Made by a program: the position numbers and the translations under genes. This document shows positions 24,714 to 32,315 of a stretch of 64,000 nt of DNA, one piece after another. The DNA lies in contig PZPC01000002.1 in NCBI GenBank assembly GCA_003045895.1, forward strand, positions 109,180 through 173,179. Direction: 5' to 3'. Numbering within the stretch: the stretch's first letter is position 1; every line of letters begins with the position of its first letter. Source of the DNA: Bacteroidota bacterium (lineage in GTDB: Bacteria > Bacteroidota > Bacteroidia > Chitinophagales > Saprospiraceae). Below the pieces are notes generated by a model that was not told the origin of the DNA, searched no databases, and worked only from the letters and a program-made list of their open reading frames with translations.

Positions 24714-25568
24714 ATGAATATACCGCCAGATTATCAGCAACTATTTGAGGAGGCACAGCGCTACGAGCAGCTGGGCGATTCCTACCATGCGTTCAAACTT
24801 TATAAGCGGGTCTTGAAACTGGCGCCGGAGTGGTCGGAGCCTTACCTGGCTTTGGGTCGCCTGTATCACCAGCGCCGGGAGTGGAAACCTTCTTTTTACT
24901 ACTTCAAAAAAGCAGTGGCCCTGCTACCCGGGCATCGCGAAGCCTGGTGGTCGTTGGGCATCGCGGCCGTAGCGCTCAAGAAATGGCGGCTGGCCCGCAG
25001 TATATGGTCCAAGTTTGGCCTGGCCCAGTTGCCCAAAACACCCGAAGGGCTGCGCCTGACCTACAATGGGACTTTCGAAATCTTGTGGATGCTGGCCATC
25101 GATCCGGCGCGGGCACAAATACTCAGCGTACCCCACCCCGACTCGGGCTTTCACTTTCGCGACGTGGTGCTCTACGAACGCAAGCCCGTCGGTCATCACA
25201 TCGTAGCCCACAAGCGGGTGCCCGTTTACGCCGAACTGGGGTGCTTCAAACGCTCCCCCTACCAAACGTTCTCGTGCCTGATACACGACGTGTCGGCGGC
25301 CCAGATCCAACAGCTGGAGCGCATGTGCTACGACGCCCGGCTGGGGTTCGAGATATGGTCCAACGCTGCCCGGGGAATGGTCATCGATAACCCCCAGGCT
25401 TTCCCTGAATACTACGGAAGGTCTATTTTACCACCCGAAAATACGGCTAAAAACCAGGACCAGGCCCTCATCGCCATTGCGGCTACCCACCAGGCCGAAG
25501 TGTTGCACGTGCTCGATGCCTGGCAGATCGTTTCGCTAGGCGAATATTCCGACTTGCGGGGCTATTAG
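24714..25568 (+). CDS. TPR-repeat protein of unknown function
   Basis: 284 residues. Three TPR units span about residues 1-110 (YEQLGDSYHAFKLYKRVLKLAPEW style, then EPYLALGRLYHQRREW, then EAWWSLGIAAVALKKW). The remaining ~170 residues form a domain I do not recognise, with YAELGCFKRSPYQTFSC and a histidine-rich stretch GHHIVAHKRV. No signal peptide, so cytoplasmic. Convergent with the lipoprotein gene; a promoter is visible upstream. Confidence 0.78.
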   Translation: MNIPPDYQQLFEEAQRYEQLGDSYHAFKLYKRVLKLAPEWSEPYLALGRLYHQRREWKPSFYYFKKAVALLPGHREAWWSLGIAAVALKKWRLARSIWSKFGLAQLPKTPEGLRLTYNGTFEILWMLAIDPARAQILSVPHPDSGFHFRDVVLYERKPVGHHIVAHKRVPVYAELGCFKRSPYQTFSCLIHDVSAAQIQQLERMCYDARLGFEIWSNAARGMVIDNPQAFPEYYGRSILPPENTAKNQDQALIAIAATHQAEVLHVLDAWQIVSLGEYSDLRGY

Positions 25569-25591
25569 CCGGCTGCCTGCTCAGCAAAGAG

Positions 25592-26053
25592 CTACAAACC
25601 TGGATTCCGCTCTTTGATGAGCGCCTGCGCTTCGGCAATGGCGTTGTTCATATTTGCCGCCACGGCCGTAATCTCCGTTTGTTCCTTGTCGATGAAGGCC
25701 ATGACGGCGGCGTGATCCGGCGATTTTTTCCGTACGGTAGCCAGGGGATTGTCCTTGATGTACGCCATCCAGTTCATCATCCCGTCTTCGGCGGTTTCCA
25801 ATTGCGCCAGGGCGGTCTGGGCCCGGGGATGAAAGTCATTGGCTTCTGCCATCGCACGGTCGGCCAGTTCTTTCAACTTGGTCGACACCTGGTAGATGTC
25901 GCCCATCAGGGGCATCACCACGTCGTGGCCTTCCATCATTTTGTTCCAGGCTGCCTCTTGAGTCGCCAGTTGTTCGGCCGAAAATTTGGCCTTGGGGCCA
26001 CAAGCCAGAATAGATAACGAGAGGAAAAACAAGAAAAAGAAACGATTAAACAT
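25592..26053 (-). CDS. Lipoprotein of unknown function
   Basis: 153 residues. Signal peptide with lipobox ILAC at residues 15-18 (lipidated Cys18), then a mainly helical domain rich in Ala, Met and Glu (KMMEGHDVVMPLMGDI ... MNNAIAEAQALI) suggestive of a three- or four-helix bundle. The similar small helical lipoproteins of Bacteroidota have no established function. Divergent from kptA across 37 bp. Confidence 0.78.
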   Translation of the reverse strand: MFNRFFFLFFLSLSILACGPKAKFSAEQLATQEAAWNKMMEGHDVVMPLMGDIYQVSTKLKELADRAMAEANDFHPRAQTALAQLETAEDGMMNWMAYIKDNPLATVRKKSPDHAAVMAFIDKEQTEITAVAANMNNAIAEAQALIKERNPGL

Positions 26054-26064
26054 AGTTTTATTGT

Positions 26065-26072
26065 TAGGTTTG
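26065..26072 (+). promoter_or_regulatory. -7 box for kptA
   Basis: TAGGTTTG, a perfect TAnnTTTG, 18 nt before ATG 26091. No -33 match seen. Confidence 0.45.
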
Positions 26073-26090
26073 CCCTAAAGTTAATCAATT

Positions 26091-26636
26091 ATGAGTCCGG
26101 AATACCTCAAAAATTTAAGTAAGTTTCTTTCCCTCGTCCTGCGTCACAAACCGGAGGTAGTGGGTATCAAGCTCGACCAGAATGGCTGGGCCGACGTGGA
26201 TGCACTCATCGAAGGGGCCATTGACAAAGGCCGGGATATGGATCTCACCATTCTGGAAATGATCGTGCTGACCGACGAAAAGCAGCGCTATGCTTTCAAC
26301 GAGGACAAAACCAAGATTCGCGCCACCCAGGGCCATTCGGTCAAGGTGGACCTGGAACTGGAGCCCGCCAAACCACCCAAGATCCTGTACCACGGTACCC
26401 TCGATCGGCTGATGGAGCGGATTATGCTCAAAGGATTGGAACCCCGTGACCGCAACCACGTCTACTTGTCGGAAGACACCGCTTCGCTCATTGACGAGAA
26501 TGAACGCAGTGGAGAAACGATCGTTTTAAAAATATTCGCCGGCGCCATGTACCGCGACGGGTTTCACTTCTACCAAACGCCCGGCGGGGAATGGATTACG
26601 GACAAGGTACCGAACAGGTATTTGGATATTATTTAA
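26091..26636 (+). CDS. kptA: RNA 2'-phosphotransferase (KptA/Tpt1)
   Basis: The family moves an internal 2'-phosphate from RNA to NAD+. The catalytic set Arg-His-Arg-Arg can be located: Arg18-His19 (LVLRHKP), Arg77 with GHS at 81-83, and YHGT at 100-103; the C-terminal NAD site ends with QTPGGEWITDKVP. 181 residues is normal. No RNA ligase or tRNA-splicing gene is nearby, so its substrate in this organism is unknown, as for most bacterial KptA. A MITE begins at the base right after its TAA. Confidence 0.95.
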   Translation: MSPEYLKNLSKFLSLVLRHKPEVVGIKLDQNGWADVDALIEGAIDKGRDMDLTILEMIVLTDEKQRYAFNEDKTKIRATQGHSVKVDLELEPAKPPKILYHGTLDRLMERIMLKGLEPRDRNHVYLSEDTASLIDENERSGETIVLKIFAGAMYRDGFHFYQTPGGEWITDKVPNRYLDII

Positions 26637-26822
26637 TAGACTTATTCTGCTGGGATTATATCGAGGGCAAATCGCGCCTTTTCGCTTCGCGCCTACTTCG
26701 TGGTCTTCCCACACTGTGCCTTTTTTGCGCAACTTAGCTATGGCTAAGCTCCACAAAAAAGCCTTCGCGTGGTCGAAAATGCATCAATTTTCCCACCAAT
26801 CTAACCCAGCAGAACAAGTCTA
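26637..26822. mobile_element. MITE-like element with 18-bp terminal inverted repeats
   Basis: Terminal repeats 26637-26654 (TAGACTTATTCTGCTGGG) and 26805-26822 are complementary with one mismatch, with weaker pairing continuing inward. Total 186 bp, no coding capacity. Inside is a hairpin CTTAGC-tatg-GCTAAG and runs rich in cttcg/gcgcc. The outermost TA at each end could be a TA target duplication, as in Tc1/mariner or IS630 derivatives. A degenerate relative lies at 13958-14049. Confidence 0.75.
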
Positions 26823-26836
26823 AAGTAACGGCTAAC

Positions 26837-26875
26837 AAAAAGCCCCGCAGCGAACTGTTCGCTGCGGGGCTTTTC
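26837..26875. terminator. Bidirectional intrinsic terminator between kptA and the protease gene
   Basis: A perfect 14-bp stem AGCCCCGCAGCGAA / TTCGCTGCGGGGCT (26841-26854, 26858-26871) with a CTG loop, flanked by A5 on the left and T4 on the right. It serves the convergent genes kptA (+) and prc (-). Confidence 0.93.
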
Positions 26876-26906
26876 ATTAGACCCATAGTTGGCTTTTGCG
26901 ACCGGC

Positions 26907-29021
26907 TTAGTCACGCGTAACCACGCGCTCCAACTCAATCACATCGTGCATGATGGCCAGCACTTCGTGGATGTAAACATCTTTGGATACCGCTTTGAGG
27001 AAATCTTCGTTGCGGGCCTTTTTGCTTTCGTCCCCTTCAATGGCTGGTAAATCAACCGCGAGGTTGCGGACGCCAGGATTGACAACTTCGTCGAAGAGGT
27101 TCTTAAAGCGTTCGGCATCGGCCTTGCGCGTAGCTTCCAGGGCGCGGAAATCGTCTACATTCAGTGGGTATGCCGTCAGTTCGCGCAGTTTTTGCAGGCG
27201 GGCAGCATTGGATTTTATTTTGGTAAATACGTCATTGGCCGCAACCCGCGCCACACTGCGGGCGCTAATTTGGTCGAGGTGGGCCATTTTGAGCACCTCC
27301 TGGGAATAGTCAACTGCTGCGATTTCGGTCCAGGGCATGGGATATTCTTCTTCCTTCTCACCGGTTTTGATGAACATGTAGTTGTCGGGAAGAATAATGT
27401 CCGGAACCACGCCCCGCAACTGGGTAGAGCCGCCGTTGATCCGGTAAAACTTCTGAATCGTAAGTTTCACTTGCCCGAGGGGCTTCACGTTGTCAAATCC
27501 CTGCAGGGTCCGGTCCAGGTCGACAAAACGCTGTACGGTGCCTTTGCCGAAGGTAGAATTGCTACCTACGATCACGGCCCGGTCGTAATCCTGCAGTGCA
27601 GCCGCCAAAATTTCACTGGCGCTGGCGCTCGAGTTATTTACCATCACCACCAGGGGGCCGTCGTACTGAACGGTGGGATCCACATCCATCAACACTTCGG
27701 CTTCGTACTCCCGGGACTTAACCTGTACAATAGGGCCGCGTTCGATGAACAACCCCGACATTTTCACCACGTCGCGTAAGCTACCACCACCGTTGTTGCG
27801 CAGGTCGATGACGATACCATCAACGCCTGATTTTTTCAATTTGTTGATTTCCACCTCCACGTCTTCCGCACACTGGCGACCGTTGGGATCCTGGAAGTCG
27901 GCGTAGAAACTCGGCAGGTAAATGTAACCGACCTTTTCACCCGGTGATTTACCATCGATGATCAGGGAACGGGCAAAGCTTTCGTCCAGGAGCACGATGT
28001 CGCGAATGATGGAGATCACCGTTTCTGTTCCGTCTACTTTTCTGACCGTCAGCCGCACTTCGGTACCTTTATTGCCCCGGATCAGTTGAACCACATCATC
28101 CAGTACCATCCCTTTGATATCAACGGGTTCGCCGTCGCCCTGGGCTACTTTGGTAATGATGTCGTTTTCCTGGAGTTCCTTCCCTTTCCAGGCCGGGCCA
28201 CCGACGACAATTTCGGAGACTTTGGTGTAGTCATCATCCGCCATCAGGCGGGCGCCAATGCCTTCCAGTTTGCCGCTAATGGTAATGTCGAATTGTTCTT
28301 TATCGAAGGGCTTGTAATAATTGCTGTGGGGGTCGAAGACACCGGTAACGGTGTTCAGAAACTGGCTCATCCGATCTTCCCGGTCGAGTTTTTGCAGGCG
28401 GTCAAACCAGCGGTCGAACATCTTGAGTACGTCGGCACGGGCCTCCGCCTCCAACTCGGTGGTGGTCTTTCCGGCCAGTTCCTCGTCACCATTGGCCTGC
28501 TTTTCCAGGGCTTCGGTGTAGTTGTCGAGGGTTTCGTACTTCAGGTACTGCTGCCAGTGTTGCCAGAGGGCCTTGTCGTCGGCCGCAAAATTGCGCTTGT
28601 CGCCATCGAGTTCGATATTGTCTCTTTGGGTAAAGTCGAAAGGTGTGGCCAAAATATCGCGGTAGTAACCTTGCGCCCGCAACAAAGAACTGTTGATCAG
28701 GTCCTGACTCAGATTGAAAAAGCCCAACTCATTGTTGCGCAATTGGTCGTCGATCTGGGTTTTGTATTTGGCCAGCTGAGCTACCTCATCGGCAACCAGA
28801 AAGCGCTTGCCTCCGTCCATTGATTTGAGGTACGAATCGAATGCTTTGGCCGAGAAGTTATCATCAAGGTCCTGCGGACTGTAATGATAGCGCTCCATCG
28901 TCCGCATAACCGTTTGCAACAAGACCGTTTCCTTTTGCTCGTTGTTCAGTTGTGGGTAGGCAAAGGCTGCCAGCAAGGTGACCGCAACCAGCGAAAAGAA
29001 GATTGATTTTCTAAATTTCAT
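26907..29021 (-). CDS. prc: Tail-specific (carboxy-terminal processing) protease, S41A family
   Basis: 704 residues, exported (MKFRKSIFFSLVAVTLLAAFAYPQ). Order: N-terminal tail-binding region (1-230), PDZ domain (about 245-335; GKLEGIGARL), S41 core with DLRNNGGGSL near 410, the catalytic Ser467 within NNSSASASE and Lys493 in TFGKGTVQ, then the C-terminal DUF3340 region. It degrades periplasmic proteins marked at their C-terminus. Length and order match E. coli Prc. An intrinsic terminator follows. Confidence 0.95.
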   Translation of the reverse strand: MKFRKSIFFSLVAVTLLAAFAYPQLNNEQKETVLLQTVMRTMERYHYSPQDLDDNFSAKAFDSYLKSMDGGKRFLVADEVAQLAKYKTQIDDQLRNNELGFFNLSQDLINSSLLRAQGYYRDILATPFDFTQRDNIELDGDKRNFAADDKALWQHWQQYLKYETLDNYTEALEKQANGDEELAGKTTTELEAEARADVLKMFDRWFDRLQKLDREDRMSQFLNTVTGVFDPHSNYYKPFDKEQFDITISGKLEGIGARLMADDDYTKVSEIVVGGPAWKGKELQENDIITKVAQGDGEPVDIKGMVLDDVVQLIRGNKGTEVRLTVRKVDGTETVISIIRDIVLLDESFARSLIIDGKSPGEKVGYIYLPSFYADFQDPNGRQCAEDVEVEINKLKKSGVDGIVIDLRNNGGGSLRDVVKMSGLFIERGPIVQVKSREYEAEVLMDVDPTVQYDGPLVVMVNNSSASASEILAAALQDYDRAVIVGSNSTFGKGTVQRFVDLDRTLQGFDNVKPLGQVKLTIQKFYRINGGSTQLRGVVPDIILPDNYMFIKTGEKEEEYPMPWTEIAAVDYSQEVLKMAHLDQISARSVARVAANDVFTKIKSNAARLQKLRELTAYPLNVDDFRALEATRKADAERFKNLFDEVVNPGVRNLAVDLPAIEGDESKKARNEDFLKAVSKDVYIHEVLAIMHDVIELERVVTRD

Positions 29022-29424
29022 ACAATTGTTTTTTTCAGTACTCGGTTGAGATTATTAAGACGCGGTGCCAGGCAAAAAGATAGCGCATTGGCTATAATAA
29101 ATCTTCTGTAATTAACAAAGAAGTGCTACAAAAATTGTGTTATTCTGTTAGTCCTTCTAATTATTGATACCAAAAATACCTTATTTGCATCAAAACCGAC
29201 CGTTCGTTTTTTGGCCAGCTATCTACATAAGACCTGCTTGCCTGGTAAATAGTTGTCTAAAACCGTGCCAAAACGCAAATTTGACATTTCTATAACGTAT
29301 GGCAGCACGCACCAAAATGAGTGCTAATTTGCGACATATCGGTCAGTCTCCTTATCTTTGTAGCCGTACCGGGGCCGCAAGCCTGCGATTTGCCTACCTG
29401 GTTATCACGTATTTTTTCTTTGCC
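29022..29424. other. Divergent promoter interval prc/trhO
   Basis: About 400 bp between the protease start and the trhO start. It contains the trhO promoter (29328-29360). An in-frame extension of trhO upstream to 29299 crosses that promoter and is rejected. No RNA gene or further ORF is seen. Confidence 0.5.
29328..29360 (+). promoter_or_regulatory. Promoter of trhO
   Basis: TTTG (29328-29331), 21-bp spacer, TATCTTTG (29353-29360): a full match to the Bacteroidota -33/-7 consensus and its 19-21-bp spacing. It decides the downstream ATG (29425) as the start. Confidence 0.75.
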
Positions 29425-30471
29425 ATGCGAAAACGTTTGCACAACATCGTCAACAACGATGAACTCAAGCGCCAGATGGAAACTTCCAACGAGGTGCGCA
29501 CCACCCTTTCCTTTTATCAATACCACCATATTGATGATCCTGCTGCTTTCCGCGACCAATTGTTTCTCGACTGGTCGGAATTGGGGGTATTTGGTCGTAT
29601 TTACATCGCCAGGGAAGGCATCAATGGCCAGGTTTCGGTACCCACCGAAAAATTGCTGACCTTTCGGGAGGTGATGTACAGCGTTCCATTCCTCGAGGGT
29701 ATTCGCCTGAATATCGCCATCGATGACGACGGGAAGTCTTTTTACAAACTCAAAATTAAAGTTCGCGAAAAAATTGTTGCCGATGGCCTCAATGATGCTG
29801 GTTTTGACGTGACCAGGCGCGGCTGGCATTTGTCGGCACCGGAGGTCAACGACCTCATGAACCAGGCAGAAACCATCGTGGTTGACATGCGCAACCACTA
29901 CGAAAGTGAGGTGGGGTATTTTAAAAATGCCATCCGCCCCGACGTAGAAACCTTCCGCGAAGCGCTACCCCTGGTGGAAGAGCTGCTGGCAGCGGATAAA
30001 GACAAACCCATCATCATGTACTGCACCGGGGGGATTCGCTGCGAAAAAGCCAGCGCCTATTACCTGCACAAAGGCTTCGACAAGGTTCACATGATCGATG
30101 GGGGTATCATCGAATACGCGCGGCAGTGTGAGGAACAGGGCCTCGAGAATTACTTCCTGGGTAAAAATTTCGTCTTCGACGAACGCCTTGGTGAACGCAT
30201 TTCAGCCGACATCCTGGCCCAGTGCCACCAGTGTGGCAAGCCCTGCGACAACCACACCAATTGCGTAAATGATGCCTGCCATATCCTCTTCATCCAGTGC
30301 GACGAATGTGCCGCCCAATACCAGCATTGCTGCTCTACCGCTTGTGCCGATTTCGCCGCCCTGCCAGAGGAAGAACGCGCCCGCCTGCGCCCAACCCTGA
30401 CGTTCAACGGCACGAAATTTGGGAAAGGACGCTATAAGGCCAACCGGAAGAGTGATCCGAAGATTGTTTAG
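29425..30471 (+). CDS. trhO: tRNA uridine-34 hydroxylase, rhodanese-domain family
   Basis: TrhO makes 5-hydroxyuridine at tRNA position 34, the first step to cmo5U/mo5U. 348 residues from ATG 29425 (MRKRLHNIVN). N-terminal ferredoxin-like UPF0176 domain (SFYQYHHIDDPAAFR, AREGINGQVS), central rhodanese domain with the active-site Cys in MYCTGGIRCEKASAYY, and a C-terminal Cys-rich segment with several CxxC (QCHQCGKPCDNH, IQCDECAAQYQHCC) that likely binds zinc. All three parts are typical of the family. Confidence 0.95.
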   Translation: MRKRLHNIVNNDELKRQMETSNEVRTTLSFYQYHHIDDPAAFRDQLFLDWSELGVFGRIYIAREGINGQVSVPTEKLLTFREVMYSVPFLEGIRLNIAIDDDGKSFYKLKIKVREKIVADGLNDAGFDVTRRGWHLSAPEVNDLMNQAETIVVDMRNHYESEVGYFKNAIRPDVETFREALPLVEELLAADKDKPIIMYCTGGIRCEKASAYYLHKGFDKVHMIDGGIIEYARQCEEQGLENYFLGKNFVFDERLGERISADILAQCHQCGKPCDNHTNCVNDACHILFIQCDECAAQYQHCCSTACADFAALPEEERARLRPTLTFNGTKFGKGRYKANRKSDPKIV

Positions 30472-30693
30472 GGAGGTCGGATTAGGGTGTAAAGGTGTAA
30501 AAGGGGAAAGGTGTAAACGGGCGGGCGTGAGGTCTGAAAAACGTATAAACGCATCTTTACGTTGAAGCGTGAAAACTCAGTCCACAAAAATGGTCAAAGA
30601 ACCAAAATCGTTATTTTCATCACCCCTTTTATACCCTTACACCTACCGCACTTTTACCCTTATCCCACTTTTACCCTTTTACCCCTTTTGTTT
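30472..30693 (+). repeat. Low-complexity purine/pyrimidine repeats in the rsmI leader
   Basis: The stretch after trhO is purine-rich (gtaaaggtgtaaaagggg...), and the stretch before rsmI is its pyrimidine counterpart with repeated TTTTACCC words. CACTTTTACCCTT occurs twice (30649-30661 and 30666-30678). The two halves could pair across about 120 nt. No ORF is credible here. Confidence 0.5.
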
Positions 30694-31368
30694 ATGTCCG
30701 GAAAACTCTACCTCGTACCCACGCCCATCGGCAACCTCGAAGACATTACTTTGCGGGCGTTGCGCGTACTCAAAGAAGTGAGCCTGGTGCTGGCTGAGGA
30801 TACGCGTACCAGTAAAAATTTGTTGCAACACTACGATATAGCTACGCCGCTGCGGCCTTTCCACGCGCACAACGAGCACAAGGTGACCGAGGGGCTGGTA
30901 GGCCAACTTCTGGCGGGTGCAGAATGGGCACTGGTGACGGACGCCGGTAGCCCCGGCATCAGCGACCCCGGTTTTTTGCTGGTGCGTGCTTGCGTAGAAG
31001 CGGGTGTACGGGTAGAAGCCCTGCCCGGCGCTACCGCTTTTGTGCCTGCGCTCACCGCCTCGGGATTGGCGGCTGATAAATTTCATTTCGAAGGTTTTTT
31101 GCCCCACAAGAAAGGCCGGCAGACCCGCTTGCTTTACCTGGCGGAGTTGCCCGTGACGTTTATTCTTTACGAATCGCCCTACCGCCTGGTCAAATGCCTG
31201 GAGCAATTGATCGAGCATTGCGGCCCCGACCGGCGTGCCTGTGTAGCCCGGGAGATCACGAAAATGTTCGAAGAGGTGACGACTGCTCCGCTGTCGGAGC
31301 TGCTGGCGCATTACCAACAGAAGGATAAGGTGAAAGGAGAATTGGTGGTTTTGGTGAGTGGGAAGTAG
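30694..31368 (+). CDS. rsmI: 16S rRNA (cytidine-1402-2'-O)-methyltransferase
   Basis: A SAM-dependent enzyme of the tetrapyrrole-methylase fold. ATG 30694 (MSGKLYLVPTPIGNLEDIT) gives 224 residues and the canonical N-terminus; upstream in-frame codons run through pyrimidine repeats and are not protein-like. Motifs: TPIGNLEDIT, AEDTRTSK, VTDAGSPGISDPG, ALPGATAFVPALTASGL, and the C-terminal CVAREITKMFEE. It is slightly shorter than E. coli RsmI, lacking the small C-terminal domain, as usual in Bacteroidota. Confidence 0.95.
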   Translation: MSGKLYLVPTPIGNLEDITLRALRVLKEVSLVLAEDTRTSKNLLQHYDIATPLRPFHAHNEHKVTEGLVGQLLAGAEWALVTDAGSPGISDPGFLLVRACVEAGVRVEALPGATAFVPALTASGLAADKFHFEGFLPHKKGRQTRLLYLAELPVTFILYESPYRLVKCLEQLIEHCGPDRRACVAREITKMFEEVTTAPLSELLAHYQQKDKVKGELVVLVSGK

Positions 31369-31374
31369 GGCTGG

Positions 31375-32214
31375 TTATACCAGTGCCAGGGCCACTCCTT
31401 GTGCCAGGGTTTCCTCCTCGGGCAAAATCTCACAGTTGTCCCACAGGCCCGTTTCCAGGGTGCGTGCGTAGGCTTCGGGCAAGCGATGGGTACGCATTTT
31501 TGCCGCCGCTGCGGGGTGGTCGTATTCAAAATAATGGTGGGTATAGCGCAGTTGTCCTTGTTCGTCTTGGTCGATGATCAGGTACCAAACCCGGGGAGTG
31601 CCGTCGTTGGCCGGCATGCCGATCACACCAGCGTTGAGCCAGTACTGGCCGCCCTGGTGCTGGCTGAAGGGTAGGCCGCAGTGGCCGGCGAGGATCAGAT
31701 CGGTTTGAGTATCCGCAAAATTTTGGACTTTGACCGCCCAGGGCGTAGAAGCAAATACGTAACCAGCCACCTCGTGAGCGGATCCGTGCAGGACAATGCC
31801 ATCCAGACCAGCAAACTGAAAACGCAAGTGGTGGGGCAGGTCTGCCATCCAGCGGATAGCGTCGGGGCTCAGCGCCTGCTGGGCATAGGGGTACCACTGG
31901 CGGGAAAAAATATCGCAACGGCTGCCGGTATTGAAGTCGCAGCCACAGTCGGCTTCCCCAGCGCGCAACTGCAATTCTACGTTGCCAGCAATGCAGTGGA
32001 TGCCCCAGGCTTTCACCAATTGTACCACCGCTTCGGGATCGGCACAGTAGCCGACGACATCGCCCGTACAGATGATGTGGTGGGCCGGAATGCCTCGTGC
32101 CTGCACAAGCGCTTGCAAGGCTTGTAGCGCTTGCAAGTTGCTGTACACCCCCCCGAAAACCAGCAAGGGGCCGTTCAGGGTGCCGATATTTTTACTGACA
32201 ACTGGTGTTTCCAT
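31375..32214 (-). CDS. Metallophosphoesterase-fold protein with altered metal site
   Basis: 279 residues. The calcineurin-like motifs can be traced, but the first and last are changed: where the family has D-x-H this reads GGVYSN (Gly22, Tyr24); GDVVGY (Asp49) and GN (Asn74) are kept; His139 (LHGS) is kept; the final GHxH is GHCG (His174, Gly176). So at least three metal ligands are missing. An extra Cys cluster DCGCDF is near residue 87. I believe a sub-family with a GGxYSN motif exists, so this need not be a decayed gene. Convergent with rsmI, 6 bp apart. Confidence 0.75.
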   Translation of the reverse strand: METPVVSKNIGTLNGPLLVFGGVYSNLQALQALQALVQARGIPAHHIICTGDVVGYCADPEAVVQLVKAWGIHCIAGNVELQLRAGEADCGCDFNTGSRCDIFSRQWYPYAQQALSPDAIRWMADLPHHLRFQFAGLDGIVLHGSAHEVAGYVFASTPWAVKVQNFADTQTDLILAGHCGLPFSQHQGGQYWLNAGVIGMPANDGTPRVWYLIIDQDEQGQLRYTHHYFEYDHPAAAAKMRTHRLPEAYARTLETGLWDNCEILPEEETLAQGVALALV

Positions 32215-32315
32215 ACCTCGGTACTAAACGTGTTTTTACGCCCTACATTGCTGCGGGTATTGCCCTGGTGTGTCGCCACGGGGACGCCTAAGTATGGTCC
32301 CGGCACTTATATTAT

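Noticed and set aside
29299..29424. N-terminal extension of TrhO
   Set aside because: The extension crosses a full -33/-7 promoter, and the family starts at about the ATG at 29425.
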